From Gammaproteobacteria bacterium (GTDB lineage Bacteria > Pseudomonadota > Gammaproteobacteria > DSM-16500), in assembly GCA_013287745.1 (NCBI GenBank), contig JABDDF010000015.1:2589-37645 (forward strand): a DNA stretch of 35,057 bases, given 5' to 3'. Made by a program: the position numbers and the translations under genes. Below are positions 8,310 to 16,877 of this stretch, piece after piece (position 1 is the stretch's first letter; every line of letters begins with the position of its first letter). Below the pieces are notes generated by a model that did no database searches, was not told the origin of the DNA, and saw nothing but the letters and a program-made list of their open reading frames with translations.

Positions 8310-8866
8310 GCTACATACAAAGTAAAATAAGTACTTGGCGTACTAGCTATCCCAATACAAGTTTTTTGCTTTACTCTTATTTCTCAACATTAAGTGCAGT
8401 TGCCTTAGATCTTCTGCCGCATTTTATTAGGAATATCATTTTTCGATCTTGCCTGGCTAAATTGGGGGAAAACACACTTATCGATTACAAAGTATATATG
8501 CGATATTTTAAAAACATTGAAATTGGCAGCCATGTTGCAATTAATAGGGGCTGTGAATTATATACATCATTTCATTTAGGAAAAAAAATATCGATTGGTA
8601 ATAATGTAACGATCTCTCCCAATGTCAAATTTTACGGTGCAGCCCAAGATTATCGCAGTAAGGCGATGCCTGATATAGCTGATGACATCATTATTGAAGA
8701 TGATTGTTGGATTTGCGCAGAGTCAATTATATTGCAAGGTGTTACAATAGGCAGGGGCAGTGTGATTGGCGCTGGCAGTGTAGTGGTAAAGAGCATTCCG
8801 CCTTATTCAGTGGCCGTTGGTAATCCAGCAAAAATTATCAAGGAAAGAATTTATCGTGAGAACTAA
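8306..8866 (+). CDS. WcaF-like left-handed beta-helix (hexapeptide) acyltransferase
   Basis: 186-aa protein of the LbH_MAT/WcaF type, typically acetyl-CoA dependent O- or N-acetyltransferases of sugars. About 60 N-terminal residues precede hexapeptide turns such as IEIGSHVAINRG, ISIGNNVTISPNV and VTIGRGSVIGAGSVVVKSIPP, ending in the typical VAVGNPAKIIKER. Where family members usually have the catalytic histidine in SHDYRSP, this protein reads AAQDYRSKAMP with Gln114 in the histidine position. The fold is intact but catalysis may be altered. It overlaps the aminotransferase stop by 4 bp, suggesting the amino sugar is its substrate, as for VioB, FdtC and QdtC next to their aminotransferases (inference). 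Confidence 0.8.
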   Translation: MSYIQSKISTWRTSYPNTSFLLYSYFSTLSAVALDLLPHFIRNIIFRSCLAKLGENTLIDYKVYMRYFKNIEIGSHVAINRGCELYTSFHLGKKISIGNNVTISPNVKFYGAAQDYRSKAMPDIADDIIIEDDCWICAESIILQGVTIGRGSVIGAGSVVVKSIPPYSVAVGNPAKIIKERIYREN

Positions 8867-9224
8867 TTTAGTTTTTATTTTTTGCAGCTTATATGCTTTG
8901 CTTAATGCTTCTGCTGCCTTGATTATCAAAAACAAATTACTTACCCATAGAATCAATCAGGTTCATGATTTTATTTTATTTCTGATTGATCCCGTGATTG
9001 CTGTTGCCTTTGTTCTAATTATCGCATCAATGTATTTTTCGATGAAAGCCTTATCCATCTCGGATTTTTCCTTTGTTATTCCTATATCAACTTCAATTAA
9101 TTTTATTCTCACTGTGATTATAGGCATTGCCTTTTTCAAAGATAATCTTGCCTTGGGCAGTTATATAGGACTCGTATTTATCATAATTGGTATTTCATTA
9201 TTAGCTAAATCCTATGGAAGATGA
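8856..9224 (+). CDS. Small four-helix EamA/SMR-type membrane protein (ArnE/ArnF-like)
   Basis: 122-aa hydrophobic protein with four predicted helices at about 3-23, 38-59, 70-91 and 95-116. The size and pattern match half-size drug/metabolite-transporter proteins, including EmrE-like exporters and the ArnE/ArnF flippase subunits of the aminoarabinose pathway. The start GTG at 8856 is chosen because aggaa (8841-8845) lies upstream. The longer reading from TTG at 8817 would place non-membrane residues inside the previous gene without an SD. It overlaps the acetyltransferase by 11 bp. A role in flipping a lipid-linked sugar fits the neighbours but is inference. The conserved membrane glutamate of EmrE is not evident in helix 1. 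Confidence 0.7.
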   Translation: MRTNLVFIFCSLYALLNASAALIIKNKLLTHRINQVHDFILFLIDPVIAVAFVLIIASMYFSMKALSISDFSFVIPISTSINFILTVIIGIAFFKDNLALGSYIGLVFIIIGISLLAKSYGR

Positions 9225-9225
9225 A

Positions 9226-10464
9226 ATGATGCAATTAAATATACCGCGTGGAATAATTTATCATTCTCTATTTCAAAATTTCTCATCTTTTGTTTCCGCG
9301 CTATTTAAACCCTTAGATAATCGAAAACTTGTAAAAAAATTTGAAAGAAAATTTGCTGATTATCTGGGTTGTAAATACGGTCTCGCCTTTCCCTTTGCGA
9401 GAATTGCAATTTATTATTCATTGAAATTGAAAAAATATCCGGCGGGAACGGAAATTATTATGCCGCCTATCACCATCAAGGCAATTTTAGATGTCGTTCT
9501 TGATCTGGGTTTGAAACCAGTTTTTGTTGATATTGATCGCGACACTTTAGGTTTTGATATCAATAAACTTGCTTCTGCCATTACAGTAAATACCAAAGCA
9601 ATACTGATTACCTATCTCTATGGTATGGTGCCAGATCTGGATCCTATGATTGACTTGTGTAAGGCTAATCATCTTTATGTCATAGAAGATTTTTCACAAT
9701 GTCTGAATGGAGAGTATAAAAATAAAAAAGTAGGAAGTTTTGGCGATGTTGGCGTATATAGCTCGTCATCGATTAAAACACTGGATACCTACGGCGGTGG
9801 TTTGCTCGTCACCAATGATACCGACTTGTATCATCAATTATGTGAATATCAAGAGGAATTAATTGCGCCTTCTCGATCTGCTCTCATTAAAAAAATTCTT
9901 ATTAATACGATTAGAAATATGGCTACGACGCGCCTCATTTTTCATTTATTTACCTTTCCCTTACTAAAAATAGTCAGTTCTTTTAAACCACAAACTTATG
10001 CAAGAAATTTGGGTGAACGTGATAGAACACCAATAAGGCAATTGCCGGCAGCATGGTTTACGCGCTATACCTCATTACAAGCTAAGGTTGGCCTTAGCTT
10101 GCTATCTAAGGTGCAATATGAAGATGAAGTCAGAATACATAATTCCAATGAAATTCGTGAGAGTGTCGCTTTCATGTTTCCACGGGGAGCAAAAGATACA
10201 AGAAATGTTTTTTGGCAAACAATTGCGTATTTTTCTGAGCCCTCAGCCGCATTAAAATTATTACGTAATAGTAAAATCGATAGTGCAACGACTAGTTTAG
10301 TTAAAATATCGACTTTGCCTAAATATTCTTTTATGGGGCATACACCTAATGCAGACATGGTATATGAAAATGCCTTGTTTATTCCCGCCTATCCAGGATT
10401 GAGCAATCAAGATATCAAGCATATTATTGTCACATTGAATAACATCTACCAAAGCCAGATGTGA
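9226..10464 (+). CDS. Second DegT/DnrJ/EryC1/StrS-family aminotransferase
   Basis: PLP aminotransferase-fold protein of about 412 aa, clearly diverged from the one at 7110. It keeps the family order: YLGCKYGLAFPFARIAIYYS near the N-terminus, EIIMPPITIKAILDVVLDLG, PVFVDIDRDTLGFD, an IEDFSQCLNGEY segment at the usual EDAAQ position, and the PLP lysine in YSSSSIKTLDTYGGG (codon 9775-9777, residue 184). An insertion after about residue 210 (ALIKKILINTIRNMATTRLIFHLF) is unusually hydrophobic. The ATG at 9226 has GGA at 9216-9218 with 7-nt spacing; ATG at 9214 or 9229 is also possible. The substrate is unknown. Confidence 0.78.
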   Translation: MMQLNIPRGIIYHSLFQNFSSFVSALFKPLDNRKLVKKFERKFADYLGCKYGLAFPFARIAIYYSLKLKKYPAGTEIIMPPITIKAILDVVLDLGLKPVFVDIDRDTLGFDINKLASAITVNTKAILITYLYGMVPDLDPMIDLCKANHLYVIEDFSQCLNGEYKNKKVGSFGDVGVYSSSSIKTLDTYGGGLLVTNDTDLYHQLCEYQEELIAPSRSALIKKILINTIRNMATTRLIFHLFTFPLLKIVSSFKPQTYARNLGERDRTPIRQLPAAWFTRYTSLQAKVGLSLLSKVQYEDEVRIHNSNEIRESVAFMFPRGAKDTRNVFWQTIAYFSEPSAALKLLRNSKIDSATTSLVKISTLPKYSFMGHTPNADMVYENALFIPAYPGLSNQDIKHIIVTLNNIYQSQM

Positions 10465-10476
10465 GCATCTCATTTA

Positions 10477-12060
10477 ATGACTAGAATTGTGATCATTGGT
10501 TCCGGACTGGCAGCCCTGTCTGCAGCGAGGACATTAATCAAACGTGGTATTAGACCGCTTGTTCTTGACTGTGGTGAATCCCTGCCATTGCGGACTCAAC
10601 ATGTTGTCGAGCGAATGGCGAAAATGACAGCAGGGCAATGGTCAAGTGAAGACATTGATCTAATCAGTGAAAATGCCACGATTCATGCTAAAAATAGTCT
10701 TCCAAGAAAATTAGCATTTGGCTCAGATTATTTTTATGGAAATCATAGTAAGGTATTTAATAATACAGCGCAGGAAAATAATCCATTACCGCCCTTTAGT
10801 TTAGCTCGCGGTGGTTTTAGTGTTGGCTGGGGCGCATCCGTTTTGCCTGCCGCTGATTGTGATATAGGATCATGGCCAATCAGTAGTAATGAATTACGAA
10901 AATATTACGCAGCGACTTTGGCAGAATTACCCTTATCAGCCTGTGATGATGAATTATCAGAACACTTTCCCTTGCATGCGGCTGATTGTGATTCATTAAA
11001 ATTAACGAGGGGCAATGCTGCCTTACTGTCGGCATTTCAAGGCAAGACAGAAAAGTTAAAAATGATGCAGGCTGTTGCTGGTCAAGCACGTCTTTTAACT
11101 CGTGTGTCAAATACAAAAACAGCGCCTGGATGTCAATATTGCGGCTATTGTATGAGTGGCTGTGTTTATGGAAATATCTATAAATCAAGTCTTGAGATTG
11201 ATGATTTGATTAAAAATGATTTGCTTGATTATGAATCGGGTGTCTTTGTTAATTACTTACGCGAGAAAGAAGATGCTGTTGCAATATATTTTACTGATAA
11301 AACGAATAGCAGCCATACTATGCAAGCTAAGCGCGTATTTTTAGCCGCTGGTGCAATCGGCAGTGCGCGCATCATTTTGCAATCAAAAAATGTTTATGAG
11401 CAGTCTATTCCATTGCTAGCAACCATTGGATTTATTGCGCCTCTGTTGAGATTAAAAAAAAATATTCTAGATTGGCCTAATATGAATACGCAACCTGCCG
11501 TATTTTTAGAATATAAAGTGCCAAATTTCTCTGATCATTGGGTGCATGCGCAAATTTCAACGGCAAATGAATTAGCTTTGCAAAAATTGGGGCTGTTAAA
11601 GAATGATCATTCTCTCGGCTATAAATTGCGAAAAAAAGCGGCTGAGCATTTAGTTTTTGCAAATTGCAACATGCATTCCGATCATGGTGTGAGTCATTCA
11701 ATCAAATTATGCAAAGATAATTTATTATTTTCACAGATGGGAGATACAAGCCATGCTCGTCAAGCGGTCAAATTAGCGAAAAAAAGGCTATTTTCAGTGG
11801 CAAGAGCAGCGGGTTGCTATGTTTTATTACCCTTTGTTCAGTCTGGCCTTGGTTTTGCCTCAAATCATTTAGGAGGATCACTTCCCATGAAGCATCACCC
11901 TGAAAAAGAAACAGATACCAATATTTTAGGTAATCCTAAGGGATGGTCAAAAATACACGTGCTTGATAGTAGTGTTTTTCCTAGCATTCCGGGGACAACA
12001 ATTGGTCTTTTGGCGATGGCGAATGCGAAACGTATTGTGGATAGTGTAGAGATAAAATAG
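10477..12060 (+). CDS. GMC-type FAD-dependent oxidoreductase with four-cysteine motif
   Basis: 527-aa flavoprotein. An N-terminal FAD-binding Rossmann motif (VIIGSGLAALSAARTLIKRG) is followed by GGFSVGWGASVLP, where GMC members have their second FAD motif, by VFLAAGAIGSARIIL, and by a C-terminal GMC-like end with NHLGGSLPM (catalytic His region) and PGTTIGLLAMANAKRI. A C-x2-C-x2-C-x3-C motif at Cys219, Cys222, Cys225 and Cys229 could bind an iron-sulfur cluster, as in FAD glucose and fructose dehydrogenase catalytic subunits. There is no signal peptide, so it is probably cytosolic or membrane-peripheral. It probably oxidises an alcohol of a sugar or lipid intermediate; the substrate is unknown. 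It follows the second aminotransferase by 12 bases, with no obvious SD. Confidence 0.78.
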   Translation: MTRIVIIGSGLAALSAARTLIKRGIRPLVLDCGESLPLRTQHVVERMAKMTAGQWSSEDIDLISENATIHAKNSLPRKLAFGSDYFYGNHSKVFNNTAQENNPLPPFSLARGGFSVGWGASVLPAADCDIGSWPISSNELRKYYAATLAELPLSACDDELSEHFPLHAADCDSLKLTRGNAALLSAFQGKTEKLKMMQAVAGQARLLTRVSNTKTAPGCQYCGYCMSGCVYGNIYKSSLEIDDLIKNDLLDYESGVFVNYLREKEDAVAIYFTDKTNSSHTMQAKRVFLAAGAIGSARIILQSKNVYEQSIPLLATIGFIAPLLRLKKNILDWPNMNTQPAVFLEYKVPNFSDHWVHAQISTANELALQKLGLLKNDHSLGYKLRKKAAEHLVFANCNMHSDHGVSHSIKLCKDNLLFSQMGDTSHARQAVKLAKKRLFSVARAAGCYVLLPFVQSGLGFASNHLGGSLPMKHHPEKETDTNILGNPKGWSKIHVLDSSVFPSIPGTTIGLLAMANAKRIVDSVEIK

Positions 12061-12071
12061 GGAGTCAAAAA

Positions 12072-14642
12072 GTGAATAAGGTTGAAACCAGGAAAAATAT
12101 AATTATTATTATAACGGTATTATGTTTTTTTTCTCTTTTTCTTTTTAGCTGGATAACGAATGGTGGGGTGACGAGCTACGGTTTATATTCAGAAATTGAT
12201 GGACAGGGTTTTGCCTGGACTTCAAAATTCCTCGTTGAGTGGGGACGAAAATTAGATATAAATACGCTCAATCCTTTTCAAGGCATGGGATCTGTATTTC
12301 TTCCAGTGAATCCATGGTGGAATCCCGGTGCATTAGTTATGGATCTTCCAACTAGCCATTTAACTAATTCCCTTATTTCCTATGCGATTTATTGGGCTGA
12401 AATCTTTATTGCCATTTATTTTCTGGCGAAAACAACAGGCTTAAATAAAATAGAATCCATTTTAGCTTCAGAGATCTTTGTTTTATATTTATTTCCTCCA
12501 TTCTCCGCTTATTTTAATACAATACCTTATTTTTCTTTAGCACCAATCTATGCGCACTTGTTTGCAATTATAAGCATCATCACCATTTCCTTTGTCAAAC
12601 TGGGTGAAGGCAGCACTAGGCGAAATATTTTTCTTGTTTTTTTACTCATATTCATGACTTATGTTATTGCTATGGTTGGCGGCTTTGGTATTATTCCCTG
12701 TTTTCCCATTTATGCACTATTTGTCCTAGGTTTTGCCCTACAAAAACGTAATAGACGACAATTATTATGGCAAATGCTAACTATTTCTCTCATCATTTGT
12801 CTTTTTCTTGTCACGCATGCCTATCACTATTATAAAGATACCTTGGGATATGTTTCTGCTTCTGTTGGCACATCGAAAAAAATTGCCTTCTCTATTCCTA
12901 CAGTATGGCGGGAACATACAAGTATTTTCTACGGTTCTCCTCCTTTGTTTTCCTATCTTCATGTTTTTGCATTACTGGGTGCTTTGGTTGGAATATTTTG
13001 TCAACGGGGCAAATATAGGTGGATAGCATGTAGTTTTGTTTTTATTGTATTAATGCCAGATACTTTAAATTTCCTTTTTGCGAATGGCATTGTTTCAGGC
13101 AGTATCAGCCAAATTAATTTTGCCTATTATCTTTGGAGTGCCTATCCCTTATACGGTATTTTTGCCGTTATATTGATGTCTTTTCTCTGGCATCTGATGG
13201 CTCAAATAATGAGTTTTGCCGTCAATAAAATAGCAAAAGGCAGTTCAAAAATAAATTCTGTCTTTCATTCATTCAGCATAAATTATCTCATATTATTGGC
13301 ACCCTTCATTCTGCCTGCACTGGCATTTTATATTTGGTTCGGCAATTTTTCCAAGAGTTCAGAACATGTTAAAGAACCGAGTAGAACGCCCATTGTTAAT
13401 TATCTTGAAACGCAAATAGGGCTCAAACCAGGCGATATTTTCAGAGGTACAACTATTTCATATTTTGCGAGTAAAGATGCGCCGTTGAGACAGGCTATTA
13501 TACATGTTATTGAGAGTCCTTATGACGTAGATCCCCGCTTTTCTATGTCTCACTACATCCTTTCACGCGAATTTTTAAATAGACGTTTTAACAATAGACA
13601 TATGTTTTCCGATTTATGGAATTTTAATATTCCCACGCTAGAAGAATATACCCCATGGATATCACTACCCATGTATGTTTTTTTTGGAAAAATGCTAGCA
13701 GAAAAAAGAGATATTCTTGAGCGGCATTTTTTAAATGTCTATAAATTGGATCTAAAAGTTCTACGATCCTTGGGCACGCGATTCATTATAACTGATAAAA
13801 TATTGAATGATAAAGATGTCTCTTTGGTGATGGTAGAAAATCAACAATTAACTAAGCCGAATGACGGTTATATTGATTATAATGTTTCAACTTCTGCTGG
13901 GAAAATTTTTGAAAATTTAATCAATAAATATAGTCACGGCACTGTAGCGCGCGCCGATTTTATAAGAGAATTTAATGATAAATTAGCCGAAATCTATCCT
14001 GCTATGCAGCAAGACAGAGAGAAAACGATTAATTTTTTATATAGTGCAATAAATTCTGCGCTTGCTGAAAAGAGTGACGTGCTCATTTGGTCGCAAATGG
14101 ATTTGAAGAAAATTAAAAGATATTATGATATCGTTCTTTTTATGTGGATGGGCAGTCCACCTTTATATTTATACGAAATTCGAAATCCTAATCTTGCAAG
14201 TTTTAGTCCAACCAAGGTAATTCAAATTAATTCAGCAGATAAATTATTTTCGCAAATGTCAAAGCCGGATTTTTCCTTTGAACAATCAATCATTATACAA
14301 AATAAATTGCCGGCCAACATTGTCAGTCATTTGCTAATGGCAAATAACACTCAGATGCGTTATGAACGAAATGCTGTGCAAGTTAAGGCGGAGAGTAAGG
14401 GGTGGTCTATCTTGCTATTGCCACTTCAATATTCTCACTGTTTCCGTATTAGCAACATGACAGCGTCTTCAAATGATCGTGAACCCGTTCGTTTGATTCG
14501 TGCCAACTTAGTCAATGGAGCGCTTTTATTTAATGGGAATATAGATGTCAAACTGAAATTTGCTTTCGGAATAGGTAAAAACGTGAATTGTCGAAAAAAA
14601 GATATTCAAGACATGCGAAATCTTGGCCTGATAGTTGGTTGA
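12072..14642 (+). CDS. Large multispanning YfhO-like membrane protein (GT-C-like), paralog 1
   Basis: 856-aa protein: about ten transmembrane helices up to residue ~425, then a soluble domain of about 430 residues. The first loop carries LYSEIDGQG (Glu41, Asp43) and NPFQGMGSVFLPVNP, reminiscent of the acidic first-loop motif of GT-C glycosyltransferases and YfhO proteins. The C-terminal part has NFNIPTLEEYTPWISLP, LGTRFIITDKIL, FSPTKVIQI (711-719), WSILLLPLQYSHC and a second cysteine (Cys790 and Cys840). All these recur in the next gene, so the two are paralogs. The C-terminal domain is probably periplasmic and the cysteine pair may form a disulfide (inference). GTG start with ggag at 12061-12064. 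Function unknown; lipid-linked sugar transferase is the leading guess. Confidence 0.65.
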   Translation: MNKVETRKNIIIIITVLCFFSLFLFSWITNGGVTSYGLYSEIDGQGFAWTSKFLVEWGRKLDINTLNPFQGMGSVFLPVNPWWNPGALVMDLPTSHLTNSLISYAIYWAEIFIAIYFLAKTTGLNKIESILASEIFVLYLFPPFSAYFNTIPYFSLAPIYAHLFAIISIITISFVKLGEGSTRRNIFLVFLLIFMTYVIAMVGGFGIIPCFPIYALFVLGFALQKRNRRQLLWQMLTISLIICLFLVTHAYHYYKDTLGYVSASVGTSKKIAFSIPTVWREHTSIFYGSPPLFSYLHVFALLGALVGIFCQRGKYRWIACSFVFIVLMPDTLNFLFANGIVSGSISQINFAYYLWSAYPLYGIFAVILMSFLWHLMAQIMSFAVNKIAKGSSKINSVFHSFSINYLILLAPFILPALAFYIWFGNFSKSSEHVKEPSRTPIVNYLETQIGLKPGDIFRGTTISYFASKDAPLRQAIIHVIESPYDVDPRFSMSHYILSREFLNRRFNNRHMFSDLWNFNIPTLEEYTPWISLPMYVFFGKMLAEKRDILERHFLNVYKLDLKVLRSLGTRFIITDKILNDKDVSLVMVENQQLTKPNDGYIDYNVSTSAGKIFENLINKYSHGTVARADFIREFNDKLAEIYPAMQQDREKTINFLYSAINSALAEKSDVLIWSQMDLKKIKRYYDIVLFMWMGSPPLYLYEIRNPNLASFSPTKVIQINSADKLFSQMSKPDFSFEQSIIIQNKLPANIVSHLLMANNTQMRYERNAVQVKAESKGWSILLLPLQYSHCFRISNMTASSNDREPVRLIRANLVNGALLFNGNIDVKLKFAFGIGKNVNCRKKDIQDMRNLGLIVG

Positions 14643-14657
14643 TATGGAGTTAATGAG

Positions 14658-16808
14658 ATGAAAAGTATTTTCAACACCATACAGTACGATCAGAAAGCAT
14701 TGCAGCTGCCATGGCGCTTTATTTTAATCAATATCATTTTATTTATTATATTTAGCGCGCTAGCATTTCATCAGAATGCAATGTATCTCTTTTATTCTAA
14801 TGATGGTCAGCATACCTTGGCACTAGCAAGATGGTCGGCAATTTGGCATGGCTCGGAATTTGGTTTTTCAAATAATTTTTTACAATCCAATGGCGGTATT
14901 GGATTTCCGTTAAACACAGCATTATTTCCAGGCTTTATCCTGGCAGCCTTATTTAAAAATAATATTATTTATAGCGAGGTCGCCGCCTATCTTGTATTTG
15001 CTTTGGAATTTTTTTCTATTGCGCTGATCATATCTCGTTCGATTGGTCTTAGCTGGAATCTTGCATTGATTTCTGCTTGGGTTCTCCCACTTATTGCCTA
15101 TCCCTATCACTATTATGCCTATCTCTATAACATAATGGAGACTGTTCCAGAATTAGGTACAGTCATCGTTGCTTCAGATTTAATTATCATTTTATTTGCA
15201 TTTTTAGGCAGATCGACTATTCGTCGATTTCTATTTGGCTCCGCAGGTATTATTTTATTATTGGTATACATCGTCATTGCAAATCCACCCTCTATCGTCA
15301 TGTCTGCCCCAATCATTGCCCTGGTATGTTTGGGATATCTTATTTCATGCGCATCTATTAGAGAGAAAAAATTTAAAATATTTTTTACAGCCGCAACCTT
15401 AGTGATTTCAATTCCATTGATAATATTTGTTTATAGTGTGCTTAAATTTACTGTTTCCTATTATTTAACCGCAAATTTAAATTATGGTGAGCACACAATA
15501 ATAAATTGGTATTACATTTCCTTGCTTTTTCATGGCAAAGACAACCCAGATACCTGGCTATTTACGATGGCTAGTCTTGGCGTGGTGCTTTGTTCTTTTT
15601 CCGGAAACAATTTTCAAAAATCATTTGCTCGTGCTGTCTTGTTCGCAATGATTGTACTCATAGGATTTGGGATAGTTTTAACCAGCACTAATTTTTGGAC
15701 TGGTCCCATGCCCTTTTATTTTGAATTTATGCTATGGCCTTTTTATGTATGTTATTCAGTTGCCTTTGTCGGAGCCGTTTTTGCTGCGATAAGCAAATTA
15801 CTTTTTTCTAAATTACAATTTTATGTAAACATTCTTGTTAGAGCTTTAATTATATTAATGCCCTGGTCATTGTTTCTTCTTGCAGCTCCTATAGGAGATT
15901 GCTGGGATGTTCCCAAACCACCAACCAAGACTGCAATTACAGAAATTTTAAATAATAATATCGCACTTGCACCGGGTAAGCCGTTCCTGGGGAGAGTGGC
16001 TAATTTTACCGGACTTAAAATAAAGAAGCCGGTAACTTGGGGGGCTGATATTGCAGCAAATGATAATGAAATATTAAGACAAACGGGCAATGATCATCGC
16101 ATGAGTGGAAATTGGTTTTATAATATTCCTACACTTGAAGTGTATACACCCGTTATATCGCCCATTTATTTTCAATTTGCAAAATTCTTTTTTGCTCTGC
16201 CAGAGGATGAGCAGATACGCTCTGTGATTACGATGAGAAATCCTAACATCCGTTGGTTGACGGCACTGGGTGTTAGATATGTTGTCACAGATGCCTTGCT
16301 GCCGCATGCAAACTTAGTCAAAGTGATGCCGTTAAAAAACATGGGCGATCTTTATTTATATGAATTATCGATTCCGAATATTGGGCAATATTCACCAACT
16401 AAGATAATTCAATTGACAAACTCGAAAGATATTTTAGACAAGTTAAATGAAAGTAATTTTGATCCTCAAACACAGGTTGTCACTGAAATTACTTTGCCGA
16501 TGGCTCTTAATAAAGCAATTAATGGAAAGATAATTGTAGATAAGGGATCTATTAATGTGTCGGCTAGCAGCCAGGGATATTCCTTATTACTTTTGCCGCT
16601 AGAGTATAGTCATTGCCTTACACTGCGGTCACATCTAGCAAAGGAACAAGCACCCCGGCTATTTCGTGCAAATCTAACGCAAACAGGCGTTTTATTTTAT
16701 CGTAAACTGGATGCTTCAATTCGCTATTTTACGGGGCCCTTATCTCATCCTACTTGTCGATTAGCTGATTCAAAAGACTTTGAGAGACTTTCATCATTAA
16801 GAGATTGA
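14658..16808 (+). CDS. Large multispanning YfhO-like membrane protein (GT-C-like), paralog 2
   Basis: 716-aa paralog of the preceding protein, about 140 residues shorter, mainly within the soluble domain. The membrane part (to about residue 420) begins with a helix at 21-38, then FYSNDGQHTLALARW (Asp49) and NNFLQSNGGIGFPLN, aligning with the first-loop motifs of the neighbour. Shared C-terminal landmarks are FYNIPTLEVYTPVISP, LGVRYVVTDALL, YSPTKIIQLTNS, YSLLLLPLEYSHC (Cys653) and HPTC (Cys700), with cysteine spacing of 47 against 50 in paralog 1. ATG start with ggag at 14646-14649. Last gene of the operon; a separate thrS promoter overlaps its stop. The pair may work as a heterodimer or act in sequence (inference). 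Confidence 0.65.
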   Translation: MKSIFNTIQYDQKALQLPWRFILINIILFIIFSALAFHQNAMYLFYSNDGQHTLALARWSAIWHGSEFGFSNNFLQSNGGIGFPLNTALFPGFILAALFKNNIIYSEVAAYLVFALEFFSIALIISRSIGLSWNLALISAWVLPLIAYPYHYYAYLYNIMETVPELGTVIVASDLIIILFAFLGRSTIRRFLFGSAGIILLLVYIVIANPPSIVMSAPIIALVCLGYLISCASIREKKFKIFFTAATLVISIPLIIFVYSVLKFTVSYYLTANLNYGEHTIINWYYISLLFHGKDNPDTWLFTMASLGVVLCSFSGNNFQKSFARAVLFAMIVLIGFGIVLTSTNFWTGPMPFYFEFMLWPFYVCYSVAFVGAVFAAISKLLFSKLQFYVNILVRALIILMPWSLFLLAAPIGDCWDVPKPPTKTAITEILNNNIALAPGKPFLGRVANFTGLKIKKPVTWGADIAANDNEILRQTGNDHRMSGNWFYNIPTLEVYTPVISPIYFQFAKFFFALPEDEQIRSVITMRNPNIRWLTALGVRYVVTDALLPHANLVKVMPLKNMGDLYLYELSIPNIGQYSPTKIIQLTNSKDILDKLNESNFDPQTQVVTEITLPMALNKAINGKIIVDKGSINVSASSQGYSLLLLPLEYSHCLTLRSHLAKEQAPRLFRANLTQTGVLFYRKLDASIRYFTGPLSHPTCRLADSKDFERLSSLRD

Positions 16809-16833
16809 TTTATAAGTGTTGCATAATTACAAT
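16805..16833 (+). promoter_or_regulatory. Candidate sigma-70 promoter of thrS and the translation operon
   Basis: TTGATT (16805-16810) and TACAAT (16828-16833) with a 17-base spacer. The -35 overlaps the stop codon of the preceding gene. It would let the essential translation genes be transcribed independently of the accessory operon upstream. Confidence 0.45.
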
Positions 16834-16877
16834 GCGAGCCATATCCAAATCAAATGACTATACATAAAGTGAATGCT

